This document shows positions 1-8,547 of a stretch of DNA of 64,000 bases, piece after piece. Source of the DNA: Amycolatopsis sp. NBRC 101858 (GTDB taxonomy: Bacteria > Actinomycetota > Actinomycetes > Mycobacteriales > Pseudonocardiaceae). Made by a program: the position numbers and the translations under genes. Location of the stretch: contig NZ_BSTD01000002.1 of the NCBI RefSeq assembly GCF_030269325.1, positions 372,001 to 436,000 of the forward strand. The letters are read 5' to 3'. Position 1 is the first letter of the stretch, and every line of letters starts with the position of its first letter. The notes beneath the pieces are model-generated. The model searched no databases. It saw nothing but the letters and a program-made list of their open reading frames with translations, and was not told the origin of the DNA.

Positions 1-326
1 GCGTCGCCGCTGTCGTCGTCGGTGGCCAGGGGCAGCCGGGCGACCCAGGCGCGGGCGAACGCCGCCAGGACGTCGGCCGCGCTCGCGTCCGGTGGCGGGG
101 TGGCGAACCGGGGCGCGCGTTCGGCGAGGTCGGCCAGCACCGCGAAGTACAGGGCCCGTTTGCCGGGGAAGTTGGAGTAGACCGCGCCGCGGGTGAGCTC
201 GGCGCGTTCGGCGATGACGTCGATCTTCGCGTCGCGGAAGCCGCGCCCGGCGAACTCGTCGCGGGCGGCGGAGAGGACCTTCGCGCGGTTGCGCTCCTGG
301 GTCTCCGTCCTGCTGAGCCTGACCAT
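1..326 (-). CDS. TetR family transcriptional regulator (C-terminus cut by window edge)
   Basis: This gene runs off the left edge, so only the N-terminal ~108 residues are visible. They carry a typical TetR helix-turn-helix: a basic N-terminus, then IAERAELTRGAVYSNFPGKR, the recognition-helix signature of the family. The ATG at 326 is preceded by AAGGAGG on the minus strand, which fixes the start. TetR proteins are dimeric repressors whose C-terminal domain, missing here, binds a small ligand. It is divergent from the P450 gene across an ~85-bp gap holding a small inverted repeat, so control of itself and of the P450 is a reasonable inference. The family call is firm; the target and ligand are unknown. 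Confidence 0.85.
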   Translation of the reverse strand, partial: MVRLSRTETQERNRAKVLSAARDEFAGRGFRDAKIDVIAERAELTRGAVYSNFPGKRALYFAVLADLAERAPRFATPPPDASAADVLAAFARAWVARLPLATDDDSGD

Positions 327-372
327 CGTCCTCCTTGCCGCGGTGACGTCGATCAAGATACCGTGACCACTG

Positions 373-389
373 AGATGATTAGAACATCT
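373..389. promoter_or_regulatory. Possible TetR operator between regulator and P450
   Basis: AGATG-N7-CATCT is an imperfect dyad in the divergent gap. It lies 24 bp before the likely P450 start and about 47 bp from the TetR start. The region is distinctly AT-richer than its surroundings. The arms are only 5 bp, so this could be chance; the location is the main argument. Confidence 0.35.
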
Positions 390-412
390 GATGTGAACAT
401 GTGGAGTTGCGG

Positions 413-1582
413 ATGACCCCCGAGATCGACCTCACCGACCTGAAGGTCCTGACTGACCCGTTCACCGCCTACGACCAGGCCCGGGAGGTGAGTGCGGTGG
501 CCAAGCTGGTCATCCCCGGCTTCGGCCCGTTCTGGGCGCTGACCCGCTACACCCAGGCCCGCGCGATGCTGGCCGACCCGCGGTTCGAAGTCCGGGCGGA
601 GAGCTTCCTGCGCCCGCCGGGCATCCCCGAGCACTGCCTCGAGTACATGCGGACGATGGCCGAACAGGACGGGCCCGAGCACCTGCGGCTGCGCCGCCTG
701 GTCGCGCCGGCGTTCACCCCGAAGCGCGCCGCGCAGCTGCGGCCACGGCTGCTCGCGCTCACCGAACGGCTGCTCGACGAACTGCCCGCCCACGCCGAGG
801 ACGGCGTCGTCGACCTGGTGCCGCACTTCGCGCGGCCCCTGCCGATGGACGTCATCTGCGAGATGACCGGCATCCCCGAGGCGGATCGGCCGCGCTGGCG
901 GGAGTACGGCGCCGCGGTCGCCGGCGGCGTGGGCCCGGACTTCGCCACCGCGATCCCGGAGATCATCGCGGGCGCGAAGGACGCGGTCGCGCGCAGCCGG
1001 ACCGCACCGGGCGACGACCTCATCGGCGACCTCGTGCGCGCCGAAGACGACGACCGCCTCACCGACACCGAACTGGTCACCCTCGTCTGGCACCTGGTGC
1101 TGGCCGGCCAGACACCGGTGAACCTGATCGCGAACGCCGTCGAAGCCCTGCTGCGGCACCCGGACCAGCTCGCGGCCCTGCGCGGGGATCCGGCGTTGTG
1201 GCCGGGCGCGGTCGAGGAGCTGATGCGCTTCTGCAGTCCGCAGCTGCTGACCACCCCGCGGTTCGCGCGCGAAGACGTCGAGATCGACGGTCAGGTGATC
1301 CGCGAGGGCGAGCGCGTGACGGCCGCGATGGTGGCCGCCGACCGCGACCCGCGCGCGTTCCCCGACGCCGACCGTCTCGACGTCACTCGCGAAGGGCCGG
1401 CGCACCTCGGGTTCTCCCACGGCCCGCACTTCTGTCTCGGTGCGTCGATCGCGCGGGTGGAGACGGAGGTGGCGCTGTCGGCGCTCTTCACCCGCTTCCC
1501 GGACCTGGCGCTGGCCGGCGACGTGCCGCGCGCGCCCGACGGCGGGACCTGGCGGCCCGCGGAGCTACTGCTGACGCTCTGA
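413..1582 (+). CDS. Cytochrome P450 (bacterial class I, CYP107-like)
   Basis: A haem-thiolate monooxygenase of 389 residues, the usual size for soluble bacterial P450s that receive electrons from ferredoxin. The haem-binding loop FSHGPHFCLG matches FxxGxxxCxG with the axial Cys, and EELMR holds the K-helix ExxR. The I-helix reads LAGQTPVNLI. Relatives have AGHETTVNLI, so this protein is one residue shorter there and lacks the usual acid-alcohol pair that delivers protons to bound oxygen. The ATG at 413 is chosen over the in-frame GTG at 401 because GTGGAG at 401-406 serves well as its ribosome-binding site. No ferredoxin gene is adjacent. Its 3' end overlaps the convergent TetR gene by 18 bp. 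Substrate unknown. Confidence 0.93.
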   Translation: MTPEIDLTDLKVLTDPFTAYDQAREVSAVAKLVIPGFGPFWALTRYTQARAMLADPRFEVRAESFLRPPGIPEHCLEYMRTMAEQDGPEHLRLRRLVAPAFTPKRAAQLRPRLLALTERLLDELPAHAEDGVVDLVPHFARPLPMDVICEMTGIPEADRPRWREYGAAVAGGVGPDFATAIPEIIAGAKDAVARSRTAPGDDLIGDLVRAEDDDRLTDTELVTLVWHLVLAGQTPVNLIANAVEALLRHPDQLAALRGDPALWPGAVEELMRFCSPQLLTTPRFAREDVEIDGQVIREGERVTAAMVAADRDPRAFPDADRLDVTREGPAHLGFSHGPHFCLGASIARVETEVALSALFTRFPDLALAGDVPRAPDGGTWRPAELLLTL

Positions 1583-2341
1583 CACCAGCGCCTCGATGCC
1601 GTCGAGGACGCGGGCGAGGCCGAAGCGGAAGGTGTAGGCGGGGTCTTCCGCGGCGTTGTGGGCTTCGCCCGCGGCCTGGCCGACCCGTGAAGCCAAGGGG
1701 TAGTGCGCCGCGTCGGCGGCCGGGATGCCGGCCAGCACCGGCGCGGCGCGCTCCCACCACTGGGCGTCGGTCATGCCGCTGGAGCGGACGAGGCGGGCGG
1801 CGTCGAGCGAACTGCGCGCGGTGGTCCGGACCAGGCCGGTGACCAGGCCGACGGCGGCGTCCATCTCGACGTCGTCGAGCCCGATGCCCTCGATCGCGCG
1901 CAGCTCGTGTTCGTACTTGGCGAAGCTGTGCGGGCCCAGCGCCGAGCGGCTGGTGGTGACCTGCAGCAGCCAGGGGTGGCGGTGGAAGAGCGCCCACTGG
2001 CCGTCGGCGATCGCCGTCAGCGCCTCGCGCCAGCCGAGCCCCGGGTCGGGGACGGGCAGCTCGCCGTGGGCGTGGTCGATCATCAGGTCGAGCAGCTCGG
2101 CCCGGCCCGGCACGTAGGTGTAGAGCGACATGGGGGAGACGCCGAGCTGCTCGGCGACGCGGCGGATGGTGACGCCGTCGATCGTGTCGGCGTCGGCCAG
2201 TGCCACCGCGGCCTTGACGACGTCGGCCGTGGTCAGCTTGGGTTTCGGGCCGCGCCGCGGAGGCGCCGAGACGCCCCAGAGCAGCTCGATGGCCCGTCGC
2301 GGGTCGCCGCTCTCGTTGTCCTCCGTGCTCACGCCGCTCAT
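1565..2341 (-). CDS. TetR family regulator of the adjacent ABC exporter
   Basis: About 258 residues, with a GPKPKLTTADVVKAAVALAD lead-in and a recognition helix around VSPMSLYTYVPGRAEL. Both are typical of the longer TetR subgroup with a tetracycline-repressor-like C-terminal domain. The ATG at 2341 has AGGTGAG upstream; an in-frame GTG at 2350 would add three residues. It is divergent from a DrrA/DrrB-type exporter, with two near-identical dyad sites in the gap. This is the standard layout for a drug-responsive repressor controlling its own efflux pump. The repressor role and pump pairing are inference from context; the family call is firm. Confidence 0.9.
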   Translation of the reverse strand: MSGVSTEDNESGDPRRAIELLWGVSAPPRRGPKPKLTTADVVKAAVALADADTIDGVTIRRVAEQLGVSPMSLYTYVPGRAELLDLMIDHAHGELPVPDPGLGWREALTAIADGQWALFHRHPWLLQVTTSRSALGPHSFAKYEHELRAIEGIGLDDVEMDAAVGLVTGLVRTTARSSLDAARLVRSSGMTDAQWWERAAPVLAGIPAADAAHYPLASRVGQAAGEAHNAAEDPAYTFRFGLARVLDGIEALVSERQQ

Positions 2342-2356
2342 TCTGCTCACCTGATT

Positions 2357-2410
2357 TTCGTACGCCGTACAGAGTTGTGCTAACCTCTACTTCGTACACT
2401 GTACAGAGTT
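2357..2410. promoter_or_regulatory. Pair of TetR operators in front of the ABC exporter
   Basis: The 20-bp sequence TTCGTACnnnGTACAGAGTT occurs twice in direct orientation, at 2357-2376 and 2391-2410, differing only in the three central bases (GCC versus ACT). Each copy has a CGTAC-N3-GTACA dyad at its core. The repeats are 34 bp apart and occupy most of the divergent gap, ending 10 bp before the exporter ATG. They very likely bind the adjacent TetR protein, possibly as two dimers on one DNA face (34 bp is about three turns). Confidence 0.8.
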
Positions 2411-2420
2411 AAGGGGCTGC

Positions 2421-3350
2421 ATGACTCCGCAGATCCACGCCGAGGGACTTCGCAAGCGCTACGGCGACGCGTACGCCCTCGATGGCTTCGATCTCTCCGT
2501 CCCGGCCGGGTCGCTGCACGGCCTGCTGGGACCCAATGGCGCGGGCAAGACCACGGCCGTCCGCGTGCTCTCCACGCTGCTGCGCCACGACGGCGGTGCC
2601 GCGCGGGTCGCCGGCTTCGACGTCGCCACCGAATCGGCGCAGGTGCGCGCCTCGATCGGGTTGGTCGGGCAGCAGGCCGCGGTCGACGAGCTGCTGTCCG
2701 GACGGCAGAACCTGGTGCTGTTCGGCCGGCTGCACCACCTGGGCCGGCGCGAGGCCACCCGCCGCGCCGACGACCTGCTGGAGCGGTTCGGGCTCGCGGA
2801 CACGGGCTCGAAGCCGGTGTCGGCGTACTCCGGCGGGATGCGCCGGCGGCTGGACCTGGCCGCGTCGCTGCTGGCCGCCCCACGCGTGCTGTTCCTCGAC
2901 GAGCCGACGACCGGGCTGGACCCGCGCAGCCGCATCGAGGTCTGGCGGGCGGTGCGGTCCCTGGTCGCCGACGGCACGACCGTGCTGCTCACCACGCAGT
3001 ACCTGGAGGAAGCCGACCGGCTGGCCGACCGCATCTCGCTGGTGGAACACGGGCGCGTGATCGCCGAAGGCACCCCGGCCGAGCTGAAGGGCTCGCTCGG
3101 GGCGACCCGGATCGAACTGGTGCTGACCGACCCGGACGCCGTCGGCGCGGCGGCGGCGTTGCTCGCCCGCGTCACCGGGGCCGAGCCGGTCACCGAGGAG
3201 CTGCGGGTCAGCGCACCGGCCGAGGCGTCGATGTTGACCGGCGTCGTGCGCGAGCTGGGGGTGGCCGAGCTGGCGGTCGCCGACGTCGCGCTGCGGCATC
3301 CGACGCTCGACGAAGTGTTCCTGGAGCTGACGGGGAAGGTGTCGCGATGA
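2421..3350 (+). CDS. ABC exporter ATP-binding protein, DrrA type
   Basis: A 309-residue ATPase of the daunorubicin-resistance DrrA family, the energy-coupling half of a two-gene drug exporter. Walker A is GPNGAGKTT (residues 37-45), the signature is YSGGM (136-140), and Walker B plus D-loop is LFLDEPTTGLD (about 157-167). The ~80-residue tail after the nucleotide-binding domain is usual for DrrA-like proteins. A GGGG-type ribosome-binding site precedes the ATG. The stop overlaps the start of the permease gene (ATGA), indicating translational coupling. Expression should be released when the divergent TetR leaves its two operators. The exported compound cannot be read from sequence. Confidence 0.93.
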   Translation: MTPQIHAEGLRKRYGDAYALDGFDLSVPAGSLHGLLGPNGAGKTTAVRVLSTLLRHDGGAARVAGFDVATESAQVRASIGLVGQQAAVDELLSGRQNLVLFGRLHHLGRREATRRADDLLERFGLADTGSKPVSAYSGGMRRRLDLAASLLAAPRVLFLDEPTTGLDPRSRIEVWRAVRSLVADGTTVLLTTQYLEEADRLADRISLVEHGRVIAEGTPAELKGSLGATRIELVLTDPDAVGAAAALLARVTGAEPVTEELRVSAPAEASMLTGVVRELGVAELAVADVALRHPTLDEVFLELTGKVSR

Positions 3351-4129
3351 GATGGGCCCTCGAAGACGGCTGGACGCTCACCGGGCGCTACCTCGCCCAC
3401 CTCGCGCGGCGCCCGGCCCGGCTGGCCACCGTGGTGGCGTTCCCGATCCTGATGGTGCTGATCTTCGCCTACCTGCTCGGCGGCGGGATGACCGTGCCCG
3501 GCGGCGGGTCCTACCGCGAGTTCCTGATGCCGGGGATGTTCGCGATGACGATGGCGTTCGGGCTGTCGGGGACGATGATCGCGGTGCTCGACGACGCCAC
3601 CAAGGGCGTCACCGACCGCTTCCGGTCGCTCCCGATGGCGCCTTCGGCGGTGCTCACCGGGCGGGTCGCGGCGGACCTGGTGAACGCAGTCCTCGCCCTG
3701 GCCGTGCTGCTGGGGTGCGGGTTCGCGGTCGGCTGGCAGCCGCACGGGAGCCTGGCCGAGACGTTCGCCGCGTTCGGGCTGCTGTTCCTGCTGCGCACGG
3801 CGCTGGTGTGGGCCGGGATCTACCTGGGCCTGCTGACCACCGACCCGTCGATGGTGACGCTCGCCCAGACGCTGGAGTTCCCGTTCGGGTTCCTCTCCAG
3901 CGCGTTCGTGGCGACCGCGACGATGCCGGCGTGGCTGGGAACCGTGGCGGAGTGGAACCCGTTGTCCTCCACGGTGACGGCGGCGCGGGTGCTGTTCGGC
4001 AACCCGGGCGCGGCGGGGACGTCCTGGGTGAGCGCGCACTCCGTGGCGATGGCGGTGGTGTGGCCGCTGGTGCTGCTGGCGGTGTTCGTGCCGTTGTCCG
4101 TGCGCCGATACAGGAGGATGGGGAACTGA
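3347..4129 (+). CDS. ABC-2 type permease, DrrB type
   Basis: A 260-residue membrane protein of the ABC-2 family, the partner of the preceding ATPase. It has a cytoplasmic amphipathic N-terminus and about six hydrophobic segments, including VAFPILMVLIFAYLLGGG near residue 30. The conserved ABC-2 stretch around EFLMPGMFAMTMAFG follows the first membrane helix, and the pattern SSTVTAARVLFGNPG lies near the C-terminus. Its ATG overlaps the ATPase stop by 4 bp. The last codons contain AGGAGG, which also sits at good spacing for translation of the downstream helicase gene. Confidence 0.92.
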   Translation: MRWALEDGWTLTGRYLAHLARRPARLATVVAFPILMVLIFAYLLGGGMTVPGGGSYREFLMPGMFAMTMAFGLSGTMIAVLDDATKGVTDRFRSLPMAPSAVLTGRVAADLVNAVLALAVLLGCGFAVGWQPHGSLAETFAAFGLLFLLRTALVWAGIYLGLLTTDPSMVTLAQTLEFPFGFLSSAFVATATMPAWLGTVAEWNPLSSTVTAARVLFGNPGAAGTSWVSAHSVAMAVVWPLVLLAVFVPLSVRRYRRMGN

Positions 4130-4173
4130 ACGCCGACTTCGAACCGGGGGAACCCCCGCGCGCGGGACGGCTG

Positions 4174-6690
4174 GTGCTCGACGGGCGCCGGCTGTCCCTT
4201 GTGGACGGACTACCGGAACTGCTGACCGCCGGCGATCCCGATCCCGCCACGGCGTTCTGGGCGACCGCGGCGAAGGCCGCGCTGCGGCTGGTCGCGGCGG
4301 GCCGGCTGCTGCCGGGCGTCACCGAGGCGGGCTACGACGCCTGGCGCGTCGGACCGCTCGAACCGGCGGAAGCCGCGTGGCTGCGGGACCTCGCGGCCGC
4401 AATGCCGGTGGACGAACGGGCGCCGGGGCCGCTGCTGCGGGCGTTCCTCGACGCCGTCGCCGACGGCCTGCCCCGCACGCCCGCCGCGGCGAAGGCGGCC
4501 GGGACGCGGTTGTTCGCCGCGGTCGCGCCGCAGCGGGCGGAGTCGGTGCGCGACTGGGCCGACGAACTGGCCGCCGGCCTCGACTCGGGCATCCGCGTCT
4601 CGCTGCGGGTGGAAGCCCCGGACGGCTTCGACACCGGCCGGTTCCACGCCGTCGTGCAGGTGCACAGCCTCGCCGAGCCGGGCCAGGTCGCCGACGCGGC
4701 CCAGCTGTGGGAGACCGGGCGGTTCGGGCCGCGGGCACGCATCGACGTCGTGCTGGCGCTGCGGCGCGGCGCGCAGGTCTGGCCGGCGCTGAGCCCGCTG
4801 CTCACTTCGGCGGTGCCGGACGAGCTGGCTCTGGGCGAGGACGACGTGACCGAACTGCTCGCGTCCGCGGCTCCCCGGCTGGCGGCGGTGGGCATCGACG
4901 TGCACTGGCCGGCGGAGCTCGCGGGGTCGCTGACCGCCCGTGCCGTGGTGAACGCCGGGGACGCGCCGGGTGATCTGCCGTCGTTCTTCGGCGGTGGCCG
5001 GGCGCTGGAGTTCGACTGGCAGCTCGCCCTGGGCGGCGAGGTGCTGACCGCGGCGGAGCTGGACGCGCTCGCCGAGGCCCGCCGCCCGGTGGTGCGGCTG
5101 CGCGACCGCTGGGTGCTGGTCGACCCGGCACTGGCGGCGAAAGCGCGCGAGCGGACGCTGAAGCCGCTGACACCGGTCGACGCGCTGGGCGCGGTGCTCA
5201 CCGGGACCACCGAGGTCGACGGCGAGCCGGTCGAGGTCGTCACCGAAGGCTGGCTCGCCCAGCTGAAGGAACGGCTGTCGGCGCCGCCGGAACCCCAGGC
5301 GCCGCCGGCCGGACTGGCCGCGACGCTGCGGGACTACCAGCTGCGCGGGCTGCAGGGGCTGGCCACGGTGACCGGGCTCGGTCTCGGCGGCTGCCTCGCC
5401 GACGACATGGGCCTGGGCAAGACGGTCACGCTGATCGCGCTGCACCTGCACCGCGCGTCCGGGCCGACGCTGGTGGTCTGCCCGGCGTCGCTGCTGGGCA
5501 ACTGGGAACGCGAGATCCGCCGGTTCGCCCCGGGCGTGCCGGTGCGGCGCTTCCACGGCAGCGCGCGTTCGCTGGACGACGTCGACGGGTTCGTGCTCAC
5601 CACCTACGGCACGCTGCGCACCGATCCGGCGCCGCTGGCCGGGATCCGGTGGGGGCTGCTGGTGGCCGACGAAGCCCAGCACGTCAAGAACCACCGGTCG
5701 GGCACGGCGAAGGCGCTGCGACTGGTGCCCGCGGCCGCGCGGGTGGCACTGACCGGCACGCCGGTGGAGAACACGCTCTCGGAGCTGTGGGCGATCCTCG
5801 ACTGGTCGGCGCCGGGGCTGCTGGGTTCGCTGAGCGAGTTCCGGGCGCGGTGGGCGAAGCCGATCGAGGCCGGGGATCCCGCCGCGGCCGAGCGGCTGGC
5901 GCGGCTGCTGCGGCCGTTCCTGTTGCGGCGCCGCAAGTCCGATCCGGGGATCGCGCCGGAGCTGCCGGCGAAGACCGAGACCGACCGGCCGGTGGCGCTG
6001 AGCCCGGAGCAGGTGGCGCTGTACGAGGCGGTCGTGCGGGAGATGATGGCCGACATCGCGGCGGCCGACGGGATGGCCCGGCGCGGCCGGATCGTGAAGC
6101 TGCTGACCGCGCTCAAGCAGATCTGCAACCACCCGGCGCAGTACCTCAAAGAGCCCGGCGGCCGCTCGGGAAAGCTGGAGCTGCTCGACGAACTGCTGGA
6201 CACGATCCTCGCCGAGGGCGGCGCGGTGCTGGTGTTCACCCAGTACGTCGCCATGGCGCGGCTGCTGGAGCGGCACCTGGCCGCGCGGGGGATCGGGACG
6301 CAGCTGCTGCACGGCGGCACTCCCGTCGCGCGTCGCGAAGAACTGGTCGAACGGTTCCAGGCCGGTGAGGTGCCGGTGTTCCTGCTGTCGCTCAAGGCGG
6401 CCGGCACCGGGCTGAACCTCACGCGCGCCGACCACGTCGTGCACTTCGACCGCTGGTGGAACCCGGCGGTGGAGGACCAGGCGACCGACCGGGCGTACCG
6501 GATCGGGCAGACCCGGCCGGTGCAGGTGCACCGGCTCGTCGCCGAAGGCACGGTCGAGGACCGGATCGCGGCGATGCTGCGCGAGAAACGGGCGCTGGCC
6601 GACGCCGTGCTCGCCGGTGGCGAGGCGGCGCTGACGGAACTGACCGACACCGAGCTCGCGGAGCTCGTCGAGCTGAGGAGCCGCGGATGA
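4174..6690 (+). CDS. SNF2-family DEAD/DEAH-like helicase
   Basis: A ~838-residue Swi2/Snf2 ATPase. Helicase motifs run in order: DDMGLGKT (Walker A, about residue 410), VADEAQH (Walker B), TGTPVENTLSELW, RRRKSDPGIAPELPAKTE, then a C-terminal RecA lobe with LVFTQY, SLKAAGTGLNL, HFDRWWNPAVEDQATDRAYR and IGQTRPVQVHRLV. The N-terminal ~400 residues form the lobe usual in bacterial HepA-type proteins. The start is uncertain. GTG at 4174 is the first standard codon, but a CTG at 4126 lies 8 nt after AGGAGG and overlaps the permease stop as CTGA, so it could be a rare initiator. The stop overlaps the SWIM gene start. A role in DNA or nucleoprotein remodelling is expected. Confidence 0.9.
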   Translation: MLDGRRLSLVDGLPELLTAGDPDPATAFWATAAKAALRLVAAGRLLPGVTEAGYDAWRVGPLEPAEAAWLRDLAAAMPVDERAPGPLLRAFLDAVADGLPRTPAAAKAAGTRLFAAVAPQRAESVRDWADELAAGLDSGIRVSLRVEAPDGFDTGRFHAVVQVHSLAEPGQVADAAQLWETGRFGPRARIDVVLALRRGAQVWPALSPLLTSAVPDELALGEDDVTELLASAAPRLAAVGIDVHWPAELAGSLTARAVVNAGDAPGDLPSFFGGGRALEFDWQLALGGEVLTAAELDALAEARRPVVRLRDRWVLVDPALAAKARERTLKPLTPVDALGAVLTGTTEVDGEPVEVVTEGWLAQLKERLSAPPEPQAPPAGLAATLRDYQLRGLQGLATVTGLGLGGCLADDMGLGKTVTLIALHLHRASGPTLVVCPASLLGNWEREIRRFAPGVPVRRFHGSARSLDDVDGFVLTTYGTLRTDPAPLAGIRWGLLVADEAQHVKNHRSGTAKALRLVPAAARVALTGTPVENTLSELWAILDWSAPGLLGSLSEFRARWAKPIEAGDPAAAERLARLLRPFLLRRRKSDPGIAPELPAKTETDRPVALSPEQVALYEAVVREMMADIAAADGMARRGRIVKLLTALKQICNHPAQYLKEPGGRSGKLELLDELLDTILAEGGAVLVFTQYVAMARLLERHLAARGIGTQLLHGGTPVARREELVERFQAGEVPVFLLSLKAAGTGLNLTRADHVVHFDRWWNPAVEDQATDRAYRIGQTRPVQVHRLVAEGTVEDRIAAMLREKRALADAVLAGGEAALTELTDTELAELVELRSRG

Positions 6691-7784
6691 GCGACGAGGC
6701 GGTGCGCGGGTTCCCCGCGTTCGGAGCGGCCGGGCGCTCGGCCCGCTCCTGGTGGGTGCGCGCCTGGGTGAGCGCGATGGAGGACACCGCGCTGGACCTG
6801 GGCCAGCTGAAGAAGGGCCGCAAGTACGCCGCGGCCGGGCTGGTCGGGCCGATCACGGTGAGCCCGGGCCGGATCGCGGCGGCGGTCGACGACGTCGACG
6901 GCGGCCCGTACCGGACTGAGCTGCGGCTGGCGGAACTGTCCGAAGCAGACTGGACGCGGTTCCTCGACCGGGTCGCCTCGCGGGCGGGGCACCTGGCGGC
7001 GCTGCTGGACCGGGACATGCCGCACGACCTGGTGGCCGCGGCCGACGACGCCGGTGTCCACCTGCTGCCCGGGATCGGCGACCTGGACCCGGAGTGCGAC
7101 TGCGCGGGCTGGGAGCTGCCGTGCCGGCACGCGGCGGCGTTGTCGTTCCAGGCGTCGTGGCTGCTGGACGCGGATCCGTTCGTGCTGTTGCTGATGCGGG
7201 GCAAGGGCGAGCGGGAGATCCGCGAGGAGCTGGAGAGCCGCACGGCGCCGCGGATGGACCTGGTCGTCGAGGACCGGACGCCGGGCGAGCTGCCGGAGCT
7301 GGCGGAGTTCCATCCCGCGGGGGCGCCGTCGATCCCGGCCGCGCCCGGGGTGCCCGCGGCGGCCTTCGCCCTGCTGGCCGCGAACGCGTCGGCTCAGGCC
7401 CGAGCGGTGCTGGCGGGCGAGCCGTGGCCGGGTCGGCGTCCCGACGCGGTCCGGCTGGCCGCGCAGTTCCCCGAGGTGGCTTCGCGGCTGGGCGAGGGGC
7501 CCGAGTTCGAGCGGGCGGTGACGGCCTGGACCCTCGGTGGGCGGGCCGGCCTCGATGTGCTGGATTCGCCGTGGACACCACCGAAGGCCGCGCTGGCGGC
7601 CGCGCGGGTGGCGCTCGCCGACGTCACCGACGAGGAGCCGGTGTTCGACCGCAACCGGTGCACGGCCGGGGAGGTGCAGGTGCGGCTGGACCGCCGGGGC
7701 CGGTGGCACCCGTACCGGCGCGAGGGCGGCGAGTGGTGGCCCGCGGGCCCGCCGGAATCCGATCCGGGGCTGCTGCTCGGCTGA
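6687..7784 (+). CDS. SWIM zinc-finger protein paired with SNF2 helicase
   Basis: 365 residues. The SWIM signature CDC-x6-CRH lies at about residues 136-147 (ECDCAGWELPCRHAAAL), matching CxCx(n)CxH, a zinc site that binds DNA or protein. The ATG at 6687 overlaps the helicase stop as ATGA, so the two are translationally coupled. SNF2-SWIM pairs recur in actinobacterial genomes and probably form one complex. The C-terminal ~200 residues are not recognised; they contain Ala- and Pro-rich linkers and a conserved-looking segment near DRRGRWHPYRREGGEWWPAG. Transcription probably ends at the hairpin at 7907-7943. Confidence 0.88.
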   Translation: MSDEAVRGFPAFGAAGRSARSWWVRAWVSAMEDTALDLGQLKKGRKYAAAGLVGPITVSPGRIAAAVDDVDGGPYRTELRLAELSEADWTRFLDRVASRAGHLAALLDRDMPHDLVAAADDAGVHLLPGIGDLDPECDCAGWELPCRHAAALSFQASWLLDADPFVLLLMRGKGEREIREELESRTAPRMDLVVEDRTPGELPELAEFHPAGAPSIPAAPGVPAAAFALLAANASAQARAVLAGEPWPGRRPDAVRLAAQFPEVASRLGEGPEFERAVTAWTLGGRAGLDVLDSPWTPPKAALAAARVALADVTDEEPVFDRNRCTAGEVQVRLDRRGRWHPYRREGGEWWPAGPPESDPGLLLG

Positions 7785-7906
7785 CGCTTCTTCACGGGGT
7801 GAAACCGGGTCCGGCCAGGCATTTTCGTGACAGCTCCCGGTATCCAGTCCGCTCCTTGTCGTCTCTTGTGCCCAACGGCGGGGTTCCCGCCGGGCCCACT
7901 GGGGGT

Positions 7907-7943
7907 GCGGGCGCGCGAGCCTCCTCGCGCGCCCGCCCTTTTT
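7907..7943 (+). terminator. Rho-independent terminator after SNF2/SWIM genes
   Basis: A perfect 13-bp GC stem (7907-7919 with 7924-7936), a 4-nt loop and a run ending in five T residues form a textbook intrinsic terminator. It lies ~120 bp after the SWIM gene and just upstream of the promoter of the next gene. Confidence 0.9.
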
Positions 7944-7971
7944 GTCGGTGCCCGCCGCTAGCGTGCGGGCC

Positions 7972-8547
7972 ATGGACGCCATCGCCACCGATCTGCACCG
8001 GTACCTCCAGGAGGCGCGCGAGAGCGTGCTCGCCTCGTTGTCCGGGTTGAGCGACTACGACATCCGCCGCCCGATGACCCCGACGGCCACGAACCTGCTG
8101 GGCCTGGTCAAGCACCTGGCCGGCGGCGAGCTCGGGTACCTGGGCGACTGCGTCGGCCGTCCGGCCCCGGTCCGGCTGCCGTGGGTCGAGGACGGGTCGA
8201 TCTGGGACAGCGCCGACATGTGGGCCACGGCGAGCGAGACCCGCGAAGAGCTGGTCGAGCTGTACCGGACGGCGTGGAAGCACACCGACGAGTCGATCGA
8301 GCAGCTGCCGCTGGACGCGCCGGCGTCGGTGCCGTGGTGGCCGGAGGACCGGCGGAAGACGACGTTCGGCTCGCTGCTCGTGCGGGTGACCGCCGAAGCC
8401 GCGCACCACGCGGGCCACGCGGACATCGTGCGGGAGCTGATCGACGGCCGCGGCGGTGCCGATCGCGAGGACGTCGGCGACACCGCCTGGTGGGATGCCC
8501 ATGTGGCGCGGGTCCAGGGCGCGGCCGAGCAGTTCCGGACGGTTTAG
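7972..8547 (+). CDS. DinB/DUF664 family protein, leaderless
   Basis: 191 residues of the DinB-like four-helix-bundle superfamily, DUF664 branch. The stretch NLLGLVKHLAGGELGYLGD is the family's first helix with a metal-ligand histidine, and AEAAHHAGHADIVRELIDG is its last, with the second histidine pair. Characterised relatives are thiol-dependent transferases, such as mycothiol-dependent enzymes in actinobacteria; the specific reaction here is unknown. ATG 7972 is preferred over an upstream TTG at 7942. A -10-like TAGCGT at 7959-7964 leaves only 7 bases before the ATG and there is no ribosome-binding site, so the mRNA is probably leaderless. It overlaps the convergent reductase gene by 4 bp. 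Confidence 0.86.
   Translation: MDAIATDLHRYLQEARESVLASLSGLSDYDIRRPMTPTATNLLGLVKHLAGGELGYLGDCVGRPAPVRLPWVEDGSIWDSADMWATASETREELVELYRTAWKHTDESIEQLPLDAPASVPWWPEDRRKTTFGSLLVRVTAEAAHHAGHADIVRELIDGRGGADREDVGDTAWWDAHVARVQGAAEQFRTV

Noticed and set aside
4210..6531. Long minus-strand open frame across the SNF2 gene
   Set aside because: It runs antisense through all helicase motifs and has no recognisable domain or ribosome-binding site.
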